The position numbers were made by a program, and so were the translations under genes. The notes under the pieces are model-generated. The model did no database searches and had not been told where the DNA came from. It saw only the letters and a program-made list of their open reading frames with translations. Positions 9,263-19,122 of a stretch of DNA of 64,000 nucleotides are shown in pieces (the first letter of the stretch is position 1; each line of letters opens with the position of its first letter). The stretch lies in assembly GCF_009765215.1 (NCBI RefSeq), contig NZ_VLNV01000005.1, positions 310,001 through 374,000 of the forward strand, written 5' to 3'. This DNA is from Lysobacter prati. GTDB taxonomy: Bacteria > Pseudomonadota > Gammaproteobacteria > Xanthomonadales > Xanthomonadaceae.

Positions 9263-10201
9263 ATGACCGGCTTCGCTGCCCGCCTGCTCTACGCCTCCGC
9301 CGCCCTGCTCGGTCGCCTGCCCTGGCCGTGGCTGCTGCGGCTGGGCGATGCGCTGGCGGCGTGGTGGCGCTGGCGCGATGTTCGCGAGAGCCGGGTGGCG
9401 CGGATCAACCTGGAACTGGCTTACCCCGATCTGTTGCCCGCGCAGCGCAACGAACTGCACCGCGCGATCCTGCGCACCACCGCGCGCCAGGTGCTGGAAA
9501 CCGTGCGCCTGTGGACCCGCCCGCACGCGGAGAACCTGGGCCTGCTGCGCGAGCAGCACGGGACCGAACTGATGGATGCGGCGATCGCGGCCGGCCGCGG
9601 CGTGATCATCGCTGCGCCCCACCATGGCAACTGGGAGCTGCTCAATCAGTGGCTGGCCTGGCGCACGCCGCTGGCGATCCTGTACCGGCCGCCGGAGTCG
9701 GCGGTGGTCGAAGCATTCCTCAACCTGGTGCGAGCCGATGCCGGCCACGACGCTGGCGACGACGGCGAGCGCGTCACCCAGGTCCGCGCCGAAGGTCCGG
9801 CAATCCGCCAGCTGTTCAAGCGACTCAACGATGGCGGCGTGGTCGGCATCCTGCCCGACCAGCAACCCAAGGCCGGCGATGGCGAGTTCGCTCCATTCTT
9901 CGGCGTGCAGGCGCTGACGATGACCCTGCTTGGCCGCCTCGCCGCGCGCACCGGCGCGACCGTGCTGTTCGCCTGGTGCGAGCGCGTGGACACGCACACC
10001 GGCCACCCTGGCTTCGCCCTGCACATCGAAGCGGCACCGGCGGCGATGTCAGATCCGGATCCGAAGGTCGCCGTGGCCGCGCTCAATGCCGCGGTCGAAC
10101 ACATCGCCCGCCGCGATCCGGCGCAATACCAGTGGACCTACAAACGCTATACGCTGCGACCGCCGGGTTCTGGGGAAGAGAACCCGTACTGGAACCGCTG
10201 A
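9263..10201 (+). CDS. LpxL/HtrB-family lysophospholipid (lipid A) acyltransferase
   Basis: 312 residues. The catalytic H-x4-E box is H120-HGNW-E125 (APHHGNWELLNQWL). Later blocks typical of the family are GGVVGILPDQQP and the final QYQWTYKRYTLRP. An N-terminal hydrophobic stretch would anchor it in the inner membrane, where it would transfer a fatty acyl chain to a lipid A precursor. The ATG at 9263 lacks a strong ribosome site but begins the conserved N-terminus. Whether it acts as the LpxL or LpxM step is not decidable here. Confidence 0.9.
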   Translation: MTGFAARLLYASAALLGRLPWPWLLRLGDALAAWWRWRDVRESRVARINLELAYPDLLPAQRNELHRAILRTTARQVLETVRLWTRPHAENLGLLREQHGTELMDAAIAAGRGVIIAAPHHGNWELLNQWLAWRTPLAILYRPPESAVVEAFLNLVRADAGHDAGDDGERVTQVRAEGPAIRQLFKRLNDGGVVGILPDQQPKAGDGEFAPFFGVQALTMTLLGRLAARTGATVLFAWCERVDTHTGHPGFALHIEAAPAAMSDPDPKVAVAALNAAVEHIARRDPAQYQWTYKRYTLRPPGSGEENPYWNR

Positions 10202-10261
10202 CCGGGCGACGCCGTCGGATGACAGGCATCGCTGGCGCGGCCGACGCCTGACAGCTGACGG

Positions 10262-10789
10262 ATGCCCATGCTCACGCCCGACTCGCCACACGCCCCGCCG
10301 CAAGACACGCCAGCCACTGGCGTCGATTCCGCCGCCGAATGGCAGCCGTTGCCCACCCGCTCCCGCGCGCTGTTCCTGCTCGGAACGGTGCCAGTGGCAA
10401 TCCCGTTCGCGATCGGCGGGTTCATCTTCACCCGGGTCTTCAATCTGTCGCCGCTGCTCGGCCCGCTGGGCCTGATCGTCGGCCTGGCGCTTGGCATCTG
10501 GATGGGCCTGAAGCAGTACCGCCACACCTTCTGGCGCCTCGACGAGGACGGCCTGGGGATCCGCCGCGGCCGCATGTGGCAGCGCGAGACCCGGGTACCG
10601 GCCACGCGCGTGCAGCACCTGGACCTGAAGCGCGGCCCGCTGCAGCGCCGGCGCAACCTGGCGACGCTGGTCGTGCACACCGCCGGCACGCGCCACAGCT
10701 CGGTGTCGGTACCGCACCTCGATGCCGGCGATGCCGAGCGCCTGCGCGACCGCCTCGGCCGCCAGATCGACCACGATGACGACCAGTAA
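10262..10789 (+). CDS. PH domain-containing membrane protein (YdbS-like)
   Basis: 175 residues with two membrane helices (about residues 38-80) followed by a bacterial PH (bPH2) domain: FWRLDEDGLGIRRGRMWQRETRVPATRVQHLDLKRGPLQRRRNLATL. The pair with the next gene, 15 nt downstream, is the widespread ydbS-ydbT arrangement. The family has no settled function; small two-helix bPH2 proteins are thought to act at the membrane together with their larger partner. A second ATG at 10268 is possible. Confidence 0.85.
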   Translation: MPMLTPDSPHAPPQDTPATGVDSAAEWQPLPTRSRALFLLGTVPVAIPFAIGGFIFTRVFNLSPLLGPLGLIVGLALGIWMGLKQYRHTFWRLDEDGLGIRRGRMWQRETRVPATRVQHLDLKRGPLQRRRNLATLVVHTAGTRHSSVSVPHLDAGDAERLRDRLGRQIDHDDDQ

Positions 10790-10804
10790 CGGCCGCCCCG
10801 CGCC

Positions 10805-12304
10805 ATGAACGGACCCGTGACCGCAACAGAACCCGAGCGCCGCCTGCATCCGATGTCGTGGCTGTTCGTACTGGTGCAGCAGCTCAAACAGTTCATCGTG
10901 CCATTGGCGGTGCTGCTGTTCTTCGGTCGTGGCAGCTCTGACAATGGTGGCAGCAACGAGCTATGGCCGCTGATCGGCGTCGGCGTGCTGGTGATCACCT
11001 CGCTGTGGCAGTACTTCACCTACCGCTACGGCGTGGCCGGCGACCACTTGGTGGTACGCAGCGGCCTGCTCGAACGCAGCTTGCGGGTGATCCCGTTCGC
11101 GCGCATCCACAACGTCGCCCTGCAGCAGTCGCTGCTGCACCGCCTGTTCGGCGTGGCCGAAGTTCGGCTGGAATCGGCCGGTGGTGCCAAGCCCGAAGCG
11201 CAGATGCGCGTGCTCAAGCTCGACGATGCGCTGGCGCTGGAAGCGCTGGTGCGACGTCGCGGCGCCGCCGTCTCCGCCGATGCGGTCGTCGATGAGCCCG
11301 CGGCCCAGCCCCTGCTGACCCTGCCGCTGGGCGAAGTACTGCGGCTGGGGCTGGTCTCCAACCGGGGCATGATCGTGGTGGGCGCGGCGTTTGCCGGCTC
11401 TGCGCAGTTCAATCCCAAGCTCATCCCGAACCTGTTCGAAGCCTTCGGCATGCGCTTGTTCGGCTATGCAGGAGAGCATGGCTTCGGCCCGGCCGAGTAC
11501 GCCGCCGCCGGACTGGCGGTGTTCGCTGTGGTGGTCGGCGCGCTGCGGCTGTTGTCGATAACGCTCGCGATGTTGCAGTACTACGGATTCCAGCTGAGTG
11601 AGCAGGGCCGCCGGCTCACGGTCGAACGCGGCCTGCTGGCCCGCTGGCGCACCAGCGCCTCGCGACGGCGCATCCAGGCCTGGACGCTGCGCGAGGGCGT
11701 GCTGCATCGATTGCTGAAGCGCCGCAGCCTCGAGGTCGATACCGCGGTGGCCGAGGATGGACGGCAGCAGCGCGCATTGCGTGAGCTGGCGCCGATCGCG
11801 ACGCCGGCCGCCTGCGACGGCCTGATCGAGCATCTGCTGCCGCGCGCGGACTGGTTGCAGCTGGTGTGGACTCCCTTGCCTGCGTCGAGCTGGTGGCGTC
11901 TGTTCCTGCCGTCGGTGCCATGGGTGCTGATCGTGTCCGCGGTGCTGTGCGTGCGGTTCGGCGCCTGGGGCCTGTTGGTCCTGCTGTGGCTGCCGTGGTC
12001 GGCGTACAAGGCGCGCAAGCGCTCGCAGCGGGCCGCCTACGCCGTCGGCGAGGACATCATCGCGGTGCGCGAAGGCTGGTGGACCCGGCATTGGCGCTTC
12101 GCCGAGATCGACAAGCTGCAGGCCCTGCAGCTGACGCGTTCACCGATCGACCGGCGCTGCGGCACGGCCACGCTGTGGATGGACACCAGCGGCGCCGGCG
12201 CAATGGCACCGCCGCTGCGCGTGCGCTTCCTGCCCGAAGCACAGGCACGGGCGCTGTACGCGCGGCTGTCGCGGACGCTGGCGCAGCGGCCGCTGCGCTG
12301 GTGA
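10805..12304 (+). CDS. PH domain-containing membrane protein (YdbT-like, duplicated bPH2)
   Basis: 499 residues. Several helices (about 18-40, 55-75, 185-260, 370-400) alternate with bPH2-type segments. The first is YGVAGDHLVVRSGLLERSLRVIPFARIHNVALQQ, the second SEQGRRLTVERGLLARWR...SRRRIQAWTLREGVLHRLL, and a third runs near the C-terminus (IAVREGWWTRHWRFAEIDKLQALQL). These repeats are standard for YdbT. It is the larger partner of the preceding gene. It ends 4 nt before the stop of the convergent gene, with no terminator between them. Confidence 0.85.
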   Translation: MNGPVTATEPERRLHPMSWLFVLVQQLKQFIVPLAVLLFFGRGSSDNGGSNELWPLIGVGVLVITSLWQYFTYRYGVAGDHLVVRSGLLERSLRVIPFARIHNVALQQSLLHRLFGVAEVRLESAGGAKPEAQMRVLKLDDALALEALVRRRGAAVSADAVVDEPAAQPLLTLPLGEVLRLGLVSNRGMIVVGAAFAGSAQFNPKLIPNLFEAFGMRLFGYAGEHGFGPAEYAAAGLAVFAVVVGALRLLSITLAMLQYYGFQLSEQGRRLTVERGLLARWRTSASRRRIQAWTLREGVLHRLLKRRSLEVDTAVAEDGRQQRALRELAPIATPAACDGLIEHLLPRADWLQLVWTPLPASSWWRLFLPSVPWVLIVSAVLCVRFGAWGLLVLLWLPWSAYKARKRSQRAAYAVGEDIIAVREGWWTRHWRFAEIDKLQALQLTRSPIDRRCGTATLWMDTSGAGAMAPPLRVRFLPEAQARALYARLSRTLAQRPLRW

Positions 12305-12308
12305 TCGA

Positions 12309-13358
12309 CTAGGGACGCCAGTAACCCAGCTCGCGACGGATCTGCAGCGCGCGCCACCACGATGACAGCGGCTTGCGCCGCAGCGTGCCGAGCTCGCCCT
12401 TGAGCAGCGCCTCGGTCGCGGCCATCACCCGCGCGGACGACTGCCCGTCGCGGTAAGGGTGGATCGAATCGGCATAGGCCGACAACGCCGCGATCAGCGA
12501 CGGCTCCGGCGCGAAGGCGCGCTCGAGCATCTGCGGCAACCGCGCCGGGTCGTCGAAGTCGAGCATGTGCGGCTTGGGCGCGCGATTGCGGAAGGTCACC
12601 ACCGGCTTGCGCTGCACGACGAACTCCGACACCACCGAGGTCGTGTCGGCGAGCAGCACGTCGGCGGCGCGCTGCGCGGTAACCAGCTGCTCGGTTTCAA
12701 AGAACACCGCGTTGGGCCCGGCGAGCGAGCGATAGCGCGCGAACAGTTCCGGCGGGCACTTCGGGTGCAGGGTCAGCAGCCAGTAGCGGTTCCCCATTGC
12801 GACTTCCGCGGCGATCGCATCGAACAGGTGCGGCGCCGCGCTCAGGCGCTCGGTGAAGGTCGAGGCGAACATCACCACCGGCCGCGAGCCGGCCGGCGCG
12901 CGCATGGCCGCAGAGGCGCCGTCGTCATCGCCGAACAGCGGGTCGAGCTTGGGCCAGCCGGTCTCGACCACGGCAAAGTGGCCGGCCTGCGCCGCCAGCG
13001 CCTGGAACGGTGCGGTCGTCGCCGGACCCTGCGTGCAGTAGAGGTCGAACAGCCCGCGCACGCGGAAATGGCCGCGCTCGTCCGAGCGCTTCTCGACGTT
13101 GAAGCCATGGAACAGCTGCACCTTGGCGCCGGAAACGAAGGGCGGCACCCAGTTGGCGGCGCTGAACACCGCGCGCGGTTTCAGCGCGACCGCCTCGTGC
13201 AGGCCTATCATTCGCACCGGCGCCGGCAGTTCGGCGCCGGCGGCGCCGTCGACGAACCAGGCGTACACGCCGTGCCCCGCTGCTTGCAGCGCCTGCGCCA
13301 GCGGTTGCAGGATGGGCAGCGCATAGCGTTCGCTCGCGAACAACAGGTAATCGGCCAT
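12309..13358 (-). CDS. CDP-glycerol glycerophosphotransferase-like protein
   Basis: 349 residues. The N-terminal half reads like a Rossmann domain (MADYLLFASERYALPILQPLAQAL). The C-terminal half carries TagB/TagF-type blocks: LTLHPKCPPELFARY (HPK region), ADVLLADTTSVVSEFVVQRKPVVTFRNR and PHMLDFDD. In Gram-negatives, members of this family modify LPS or capsule with glycerol phosphate or related groups; the substrate here is unknown. The ATG at 13358 matches the domain start. It is divergent from two glycosyltransferases, suggesting a small cell-surface polysaccharide cluster. Confidence 0.75.
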   Translation of the reverse strand: MADYLLFASERYALPILQPLAQALQAAGHGVYAWFVDGAAGAELPAPVRMIGLHEAVALKPRAVFSAANWVPPFVSGAKVQLFHGFNVEKRSDERGHFRVRGLFDLYCTQGPATTAPFQALAAQAGHFAVVETGWPKLDPLFGDDDGASAAMRAPAGSRPVVMFASTFTERLSAAPHLFDAIAAEVAMGNRYWLLTLHPKCPPELFARYRSLAGPNAVFFETEQLVTAQRAADVLLADTTSVVSEFVVQRKPVVTFRNRAPKPHMLDFDDPARLPQMLERAFAPEPSLIAALSAYADSIHPYRDGQSSARVMAATEALLKGELGTLRRKPLSSWWRALQIRRELGYWRP

Positions 13359-13397
13359 CAACGCTTCCTCGAATACGCCATCGACGCAGGACACCAC

Positions 13398-13418
13398 GGG
13401 CAAGACACGGTCTTGCCC
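13398..13418. other. perfect 9-bp hairpin GGGCAAGAC-ACG-GTCTTGCCC at a gene start
   Basis: A perfect inverted repeat with a three-base loop between the divergent starts of the phosphotransferase-like gene and the glycosyltransferase. It lies exactly where the missing start codon of the latter should be. It may be a regulatory hairpin in the leader, or a site where sequence was lost. Confidence 0.6.
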
Positions 13419-13419
13419 G

Positions 13420-14187
13420 CTGTCAGCTTGCATTATCGCGTTCAACGAGGCCGACCGCATCGGCGACTGCATCGCCTCCCTGGCGTTCTGCGACGAGGTC
13501 GTCGTGGTCGACTCGCACTCGACCGACGCCACCGCACAGATTGCCCGCGACCTCGGCGCCCGCGTGATCCAGCGCCCGTTCGAGGGTTTCCGCAGCCAGA
13601 AGCAGTTCGCCATCGAGCAGGCCGCGCACGACTGGGTGCTGTGCCTGGATGCCGACGAGCGCGTCAGTGACGTCCTGCGCACGTCGATCGAGGCCGAGCG
13701 CGCGACCGCGTTCGGCGATGCCGCCGGCTATCGCTTCGCCCGCCTGAGCGAGTACTTCGGCAGGTTCCTGCGCCATGGCAACGCCTATCCCGACCGGGTC
13801 CTGCGCCTGTTCGACCGCCGCCGCGGCGGCTGGCGCGGCACGCGCGAGGTGCACGAGGCTGCCAGTGTCGACGGCCCGGTGCGCACCATCGCCGGCGACC
13901 TGATCCACTACCCCTACCGCTCGCTCGAACAGCAGCTGTTCAAGACCCAGCGCTATGCCCGGATGATGGCCGAGCACGATTTCGCCCGCGGCAAGCGCGC
14001 GACCCTGACCGGCCTGGTGCTGTCGCCGGCATGGCGGTTCTGGCGCGGCTACCTGCTGCGCGGCGGCTTCCGCGACGGCTGGCATGGCCTGGTCTACGCC
14101 TACGTCCGTGCCAACTACGTGCGCCAGAAGACGATCATGCTGTGGATGCTGCAGAACGGGCAGCCGGTGAGCGGGCCCGACCGATGA
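13420..14187 (+). CDS. family-2 glycosyltransferase, WaaE/KdtX-like (start codon uncertain)
   Basis: The conserved reading frame begins with LSACIIAFNEADRIGDC (13420 onwards) and continues VVVVDSHSTDAT, CLDADERVS and WRGTREVHEA, as in LPS-core beta-glucosyltransferases of the WaaE type. It uses a nucleotide sugar at the cytoplasmic face. No ATG, GTG or TTG occurs in frame between the preceding stop (13348) and 13504. The GTG at 13504 would delete the conserved IIAFNE strand, so a CTG at 13420, another unusual start, or a sequence error must be considered. Its stop overlaps the next ATG (ATGA). Confidence 0.8.
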   Translation: MSACIIAFNEADRIGDCIASLAFCDEVVVVDSHSTDATAQIARDLGARVIQRPFEGFRSQKQFAIEQAAHDWVLCLDADERVSDVLRTSIEAERATAFGDAAGYRFARLSEYFGRFLRHGNAYPDRVLRLFDRRRGGWRGTREVHEAASVDGPVRTIAGDLIHYPYRSLEQQLFKTQRYARMMAEHDFARGKRATLTGLVLSPAWRFWRGYLLRGGFRDGWHGLVYAYVRANYVRQKTIMLWMLQNGQPVSGPDR

Positions 14188-15035
14188 ACGCAAACGCCCC
14201 GACGCGCGCCAGCGTCGTCATCACCACCTACAACTGGCCGCAGGCGCTGGAACTGGCGCTGGAAGCGCTGGCGCGCCAGCACACGCTGCCGTACGAAGTC
14301 GTGGTCGGCGATGACGGTTCGCGCGACGACACGCGCGCGATGCTGGAACGTGTCGCGCCCGCCTTCCCGGTGCCGTTGCGGCACAGCTGGATCGAGGACC
14401 GCGGTTTCCGCGTCTCGCTCGCACGCAACCGCGCCATCGCTGCAACCAGCGGTGATTACGTGTTGCTGCTTGATGGCGACATGCTGCCGCACCCGATGTT
14501 CGTCGCCGACCATCTGCACGCCGCCGAACGTGGCAGCTTCGTCCAGGGCATGCGCGTGCTGACCGACGAGGAGGGGCGCGACCGTCTGCTCAAGCGAGAA
14601 GTGTCCGGACTGGGCTTCTTCGACAGCGGCCTCACCCGCCGCCGTCACACGCTGCGGATTCCGCCCCTGGCGGCGCTGTCACTGCGCTCCACGCGCGGCC
14701 AAAGCGAAGGCGCGATCAAGACCTGCAACCAGGGCTGGTGGCGCGACGACCTGGTGACGCTCAACGGCTTCGACGAGCGTTTCGAAGGTTGGGGTCGCGA
14801 GGACAAGGACCTGGCCGTGCGCGCGTTCCATGCCGGACTTGAGCGCCGCTCATTGCGCTTTGCCGGACTGGCCACGCACCTGTACCACCAGGAGCGGCAC
14901 GAGGAAGGCGCCAGCCCCAACGACGGCCTGCTCGCCGAGACCCGCGCCAGTGGCCGCGTTCGCAGCCCGCAGGGACTGGACCGGCACATCGCCGAGTTCG
15001 CCACGCATCCCCTGCCCGACTTGCGGGCCCGCTGA
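14184..15035 (+). CDS. family-2 glycosyltransferase
   Basis: 283 residues. GT-A fold motifs: ASVVITTYNWPQALELALEAL, VVGDDGSRDDT, LLLDGDMLPHP (DxD-like metal site), and the C-terminal GFDERFEGWGREDKDLAVRAF that marks the galactosyltransferase-type (Glyco_transf_7C) acceptor region. The ATG overlaps the previous gene by 4 nt, so the two enzymes are probably made together and act on the same glycan, most likely LPS core or O-chain. Convergent with the ArnT-like gene after a 9-nt gap. Confidence 0.88.
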   Translation: MNANAPTRASVVITTYNWPQALELALEALARQHTLPYEVVVGDDGSRDDTRAMLERVAPAFPVPLRHSWIEDRGFRVSLARNRAIAATSGDYVLLLDGDMLPHPMFVADHLHAAERGSFVQGMRVLTDEEGRDRLLKREVSGLGFFDSGLTRRRHTLRIPPLAALSLRSTRGQSEGAIKTCNQGWWRDDLVTLNGFDERFEGWGREDKDLAVRAFHAGLERRSLRFAGLATHLYHQERHEEGASPNDGLLAETRASGRVRSPQGLDRHIAEFATHPLPDLRAR

Positions 15036-15044
15036 GCAATCGAC

Positions 15045-16730
15045 TCAGCGGCAGCCCGTCGCAGCGGCGCCCGGCACCAGCGTCCATCCGCGCCGGTTGG
15101 CATTGCCCAGGTGCTGGCTCTTGCCACTGTCGATGCACTTGGCCAGGGCCACGTCCTGCACCAGCAGCCAGCGTGTCGCCGGCGCCTCGCGCTGCCAGGC
15201 CAGCCCGCGTTGCATCTGTTCGTCGAAGTCGACCTTGAAGCCGAACTCGGCGACGCGACGGTCGGCCATCAACAGGTTCTGTTCGCGCCAGGCGACCAGG
15301 CCCAGCTCGGCCTGCGGGCCGATGCGACGACCCACTTCGGTCATCAGTCCGCGCGCCGACGAGGAATCGTTGAGCAGCGGTGCCAATACCAGGCCAAAAC
15401 ACACCCAAAGGCCGGTTAGTGTGGCCAGCATCGCCGCAATCGGACGCGCGCGGCCGAACCACAGCAGGCAGCCGACGCAGAAGAATCCCAGTGCCGTGAT
15501 GCTGGCGGCAAGCGCGGTGGATACGTCTTCGAGCGATCTTTCTGCGACGAAGCGGCGCTCGAAACCGGGGTCGCCCAGCAGCATCGCCAGGCCACCGCCG
15601 AGCAGGGCGATCGCCAGTACCGCGCTGAAACCGAAGGCCAGCCGGCGCACGCCCTTGCGACGGATCAGGCCCGGCAACAACGGCCCCAGCGCCAGCGCCA
15701 TCATCGGCAGCGCCGGCAGGATGTACATGTCGCGCTTGCCGTTGGGTAGGGTGAAGAACACCAGCACCAGTGCCCACCATGCCAGCGGCAACAGGTAGCG
15801 CGGATCGCGTCGGCGCAGGCGTCGCCACCACGCCGGGATCGCCCACGGCAGCACCAGCACCGTCGGCAACCACATCGTCGCCATCACCTCCAGGAAGTAC
15901 CAGACCGGTTGGCCGTGGTCCCAAGAAGCGCCATAACGCTTGGCGGTCTGGCGGATCAGGATGTCGTCGATGTAGGCGCGGTAATCGGGTCCGGAGTTGC
16001 CCAGCGCCGCGATCAGCATCGGCACCAGCCACACGCACGCGGCCAGCACGAAGGCGAGCGGACCGAGCCAGAACTTCGCGCGGCCGGCGTGCACCTTCAC
16101 GTCCCAGCCGCGCAGCGAGGCGATGCCGGCGGGAATCAGCATCAACAGCGCGATGAAGCCCACGCCCTTGCTGATCGTGCCCAGCGCCGCGGCGGCCCAG
16201 CCGAGCATCCACATCGGCCAGTTCGGATCCTGGTTGCGGGCAACCTGCAGCACGTGCCGCAGCAGGCCGTAGTTGGCCAGCGTGATCCAGAACACCACCA
16301 GCGGATCGATCTGCGCCTTCTTCGCCTGCCAGGTGAACTGCAGCGCGAACAGCAGCGCATAGCCGGCGTAGATGCCGACGCGACGCGTCCACAGGCGGCG
16401 GCCCAGATCGACCACGCACCACAGCGTGCCCAGCGCGGCCAGCAGTGACGGCAGCAGGAAGGCGATGCGCCAGTTGCCGAACACGGAGTAGGCGATCGCC
16501 TGCAACCACATGAACATCGGCGGCTTGTCGGAATACAGCTCGCTGCCGCGATGCGGGAACAACCAGTCCCCGCTTTCGATCATGTGTTTGGCGACGAGGG
16601 CGAAGCGCGGCTCATCCGCCGGCCACGGATCGCGAAGGCCCAGGCCCGCGCCGAGCACGAGCACGGCGAGTATCCAGAACAGCGTGGTGTCGTTGCGCCA
16701 GGTCGGGCGCGAGGCGAGCGGCTTGAGCAT
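15045..16730 (-). CDS. ArnT/PMT-family membrane glycosyltransferase
   Basis: 561 residues with about 12 membrane helices. The N-terminal loop carries the GT83 signature DPWPADEPRFALVAKHMIESG (acidic catalytic DE in a periplasmic loop) followed by LFPHRGSELYSDKPPMFMWLQ. Such enzymes transfer a sugar from a polyprenyl phosphate carrier to lipid A or another acceptor at the periplasmic face. The ATG at 16730 starts just before helix 1. It reads in the same direction as rsmB, with a 79-nt gap. ArnT itself (L-Ara4N transfer) is possible but the donor-making genes are not in this window. Confidence 0.85.
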   Translation of the reverse strand: MLKPLASRPTWRNDTTLFWILAVLVLGAGLGLRDPWPADEPRFALVAKHMIESGDWLFPHRGSELYSDKPPMFMWLQAIAYSVFGNWRIAFLLPSLLAALGTLWCVVDLGRRLWTRRVGIYAGYALLFALQFTWQAKKAQIDPLVVFWITLANYGLLRHVLQVARNQDPNWPMWMLGWAAAALGTISKGVGFIALLMLIPAGIASLRGWDVKVHAGRAKFWLGPLAFVLAACVWLVPMLIAALGNSGPDYRAYIDDILIRQTAKRYGASWDHGQPVWYFLEVMATMWLPTVLVLPWAIPAWWRRLRRRDPRYLLPLAWWALVLVFFTLPNGKRDMYILPALPMMALALGPLLPGLIRRKGVRRLAFGFSAVLAIALLGGGLAMLLGDPGFERRFVAERSLEDVSTALAASITALGFFCVGCLLWFGRARPIAAMLATLTGLWVCFGLVLAPLLNDSSSARGLMTEVGRRIGPQAELGLVAWREQNLLMADRRVAEFGFKVDFDEQMQRGLAWQREAPATRWLLVQDVALAKCIDSGKSQHLGNANRRGWTLVPGAAATGCR

Positions 16731-16809
16731 GCGGCGGATGATAACGGGCAGGCGTCGTGACGATGTCGGAACGAGGCACCCCGGCAGATGCGCGCCTGGA
16801 ACTGCGGCC

Positions 16810-18135
16810 TCAGCCCTTCCTGCGCAGCCGCGCGTAGAAGAACCCGTCGCAGCCGAGCTCGCCCGGCAGGCGCTGGCGGCCGGCGCCGCCGGTCCGCCCG
16901 AAACGTTCGTCGAGGGGCTCGGCGACCGCATCCGGCGTGCGCGCCAGGAATGCATCGACCTGCGCTTCGTTCTCGGCCTTGAGGATCGAACAGGTCGCAT
17001 ACAGCAGCACCCCGCCCGGCGCGACGGTCGCCCACAGCGCATCGAGCAGGCGCGACTGCGTCGCCACCAGTGCGGTCAGGTCGGAGGCGCGACGGTGCTG
17101 CAGCACGTCGGGCTGGCGGCGGATGATGCCGGTGGCCGAGCACGGCGCGTCCAGCAGCACCGCGTCGAACGGCGTGCCATCCCACCATGCCTGGGTGTCG
17201 GCGGCATCGGCGGCCAGCAGTTGCACGCGATCGCCCAGTCGCAGGCGGGTGAAGCCCGAACGCATGCGATCCAGACGTTGTGCGTCGATGTCGAGCGCAA
17301 CCAGACGCAATGACGCATCACGCTCGAGCAGGTGCGCGGTCTTGCCACCGGGTGCGGCGCAGGCATCGAGCACGCGCCCGGACGGTGGCGCGGCCAATGC
17401 CTCGACCACCAGTTGCGCGGAGGCGTCCTGGACGGACGCAGCGCCTTCGGCGAAACCTGGCAGCGCCGCAACCGCGGCCGGCGTGTCCAGGCGCAGTGCG
17501 TCGGGCAAGCGTTCGTCCACCTGCGCCTCGATGCCGGCTTCGTGCAAGCGGGCGCGATAGTCATCGCGCGATTGCTGGCGGCGGTTCACGCGCAGCCACA
17601 TCGGCGGTTCGGCGGCGCTGGCATCGAGGATGGCCTCGGCGTCGTCGGGCCAGTCGCGGTTGATCTGGTCGCGCAGCCACTTCGGCCAGTGCGCATGCGG
17701 CTCGCCCGCCGGCAGCCCTTCGCGCTGGGCGCGGCGCAGCAGTGCATTGACCAGCCCGGCCTGATGGCGTCGACCCAGCGTGCGCGCAGCTTCGACGGTG
17801 GCCGCCACCGCGGCATGGGCCGGCAGGCCGAGCGGATCGAGCTGGGCGAAGCCGACAAACAGCAGCGCCTTGAGTTCGCTGTCGCGCTTGGGCAACGGAC
17901 GCGGCACCCATGCCAGCAGCGCCGACTCGAAGCGCGCCGGATGGCGCAGCACGGCAAAGCAGATGGCTTCCACCAGCGCGCGATCGCGGGGATCGGCAAT
18001 GCGCGGCAAGGCCAACGCGAGTTCGGCCTTCAGCGAGCGGCCGTGATGGAGCACCGCGTCGAGCACGCGCGCGGCGGCAGCGCGCGATGCGGCGCCGCTG
18101 TTGTTGGTGCTGGAAGTGGAGTCAGGGCGTGCCAT
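16810..18135 (-). CDS. rsmB: 16S rRNA (cytosine-967-C5) methyltransferase RsmB
   Basis: 441 residues: an N-terminal NusB-like helical domain ([25 protein letters not shown]...) and a C-terminal Rossmann methyltransferase. SAM motif I is [17 protein letters not shown] and the catalytic cysteine is in [11 protein letters not shown]; the chain ends [10 protein letters not shown]. It methylates C967 of 16S rRNA. It lies 8 nt downstream of fmt in the standard def-fmt-rsmB order. Confidence 0.96.
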   Translation of the reverse strand: MARPDSTSSTNNSGAASRAAAARVLDAVLHHGRSLKAELALALPRIADPRDRALVEAICFAVLRHPARFESALLAWVPRPLPKRDSELKALLFVGFAQLDPLGLPAHAAVAATVEAARTLGRRHQAGLVNALLRRAQREGLPAGEPHAHWPKWLRDQINRDWPDDAEAILDASAAEPPMWLRVNRRQQSRDDYRARLHEAGIEAQVDERLPDALRLDTPAAVAALPGFAEGAASVQDASAQLVVEALAAPPSGRVLDACAAPGGKTAHLLERDASLRLVALDIDAQRLDRMRSGFTRLRLGDRVQLLAADAADTQAWWDGTPFDAVLLDAPCSATGIIRRQPDVLQHRRASDLTALVATQSRLLDALWATVAPGGVLLYATCSILKAENEAQVDAFLARTPDAVAEPLDERFGRTGGAGRQRLPGELGCDGFFYARLRRKG

Positions 18136-18143
18136 GGCGGCCG

Positions 18144-19058
18144 TCAGCGCAGGTCCGGACGCCCGTTGAGGTAATCGGCAGCCGTGATCGCCTTGCCACC
18201 GTCGCGCTGCAATACGCGGATGCGCAGCACGCCTTCAGCGCAGGCGACATCGAGGCCATCGCGGCCGGCACGAAGCAGTGATCCCGGCTCAGTGCCGTGG
18301 GCTTCGTCCAGGGCGACCGCACCGTGCAGGCGCAGGCGCTCACCGGCCACCACCGCCTCGGCCATCGGCCAGGGATTGAACGCGCGCACCTTGTTGGCCA
18401 GCACGGTCGCCGACTGCGACCAGTCGAGGCGGGCCTCGGCCTTGTCGAGCTTGTGCGCGTAGGTGACGCCCTCGTCGGGCTGCGGCTGCGGTACCGGCCG
18501 GATGTCGGCGCGCAGCAGGCCCAGGCCATCGGAGAGTACCTGGGCGCCGAGCGCGGACAGCCGGTCGTGCAGCTGGCCGCCGGTCTCCTGGTCACCGATC
18601 TGCAGCGACTGCGAGAGCAGTACCGGTCCGGTGTCGAGGCCCTTTTCCATCTGCATCAGGCACACGCCGGACTCGCTGTCGCCGGCCTCGATCGCGCGCT
18701 GGATCGGAGCAGCGCCGCGCCAGCGCGGCAGCAGCGAGGCGTGGACGTTCCAGCAACCGTACGTGGGGATATCGAGCACCGACTGCGGCAGGATCAGGCC
18801 GTAGGCGACCACGACCATGAGGTCCGGCTTCAGCGCGCGCAGCGCGTCCTTGGACACGACCGACTTGAAGTTTTCCGGCTGGAACACTTCGATGCCGCGC
18901 AGCAGCGCTTCGCGCTTGACCGGCGACGGCGTCAGCTCGCGGCCGCGGCCGGCCGGGCGATCGGGCTGGGTGTAGACGGCGACGACCTCACCGCGCTGCG
19001 AGGCCGCGCGCAGGCACGGCACGGCGAAGTCGGGGGTGCCGGCAAAGACGATTCTCAT
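18144..19058 (-). CDS. fmt: methionyl-tRNA formyltransferase
   Basis: 304 residues. It formylates initiator Met-tRNA using 10-formyl-THF. Landmarks are [18 protein letters not shown] at the N-terminus and the [22 protein letters not shown] block with the catalytic N-H-D set (WNVHASLLP and the later EKGLDTGP region). A C-terminal OB-like tRNA-binding domain follows. It sits between def and rsmB, making the formylation/deformylation pair with def. Confidence 0.97.
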   Translation of the reverse strand: MRIVFAGTPDFAVPCLRAASQRGEVVAVYTQPDRPAGRGRELTPSPVKREALLRGIEVFQPENFKSVVSKDALRALKPDLMVVVAYGLILPQSVLDIPTYGCWNVHASLLPRWRGAAPIQRAIEAGDSESGVCLMQMEKGLDTGPVLLSQSLQIGDQETGGQLHDRLSALGAQVLSDGLGLLRADIRPVPQPQPDEGVTYAHKLDKAEARLDWSQSATVLANKVRAFNPWPMAEAVVAGERLRLHGAVALDEAHGTEPGSLLRAGRDGLDVACAEGVLRIRVLQRDGGKAITAADYLNGRPDLR

Positions 19059-19122
19059 CGGGGGATGTGCGCCAAGTGGGGGTTGGTGTCATCCCGGAGC
19101 GCAGGCCGGGCCCCGGGGTCGC

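Noticed and set aside
12459-13670. 403-codon plus-strand frame running into the glycosyltransferase region
   Set aside because: Shadow of the phosphotransferase-like gene; it enters the glycosyltransferase in the wrong frame.
13359-13682. Upstream extension of the phosphotransferase-like gene
   Set aside because: It would overlap the conserved part of the divergent glycosyltransferase. The domain begins at the ATG at 13358.
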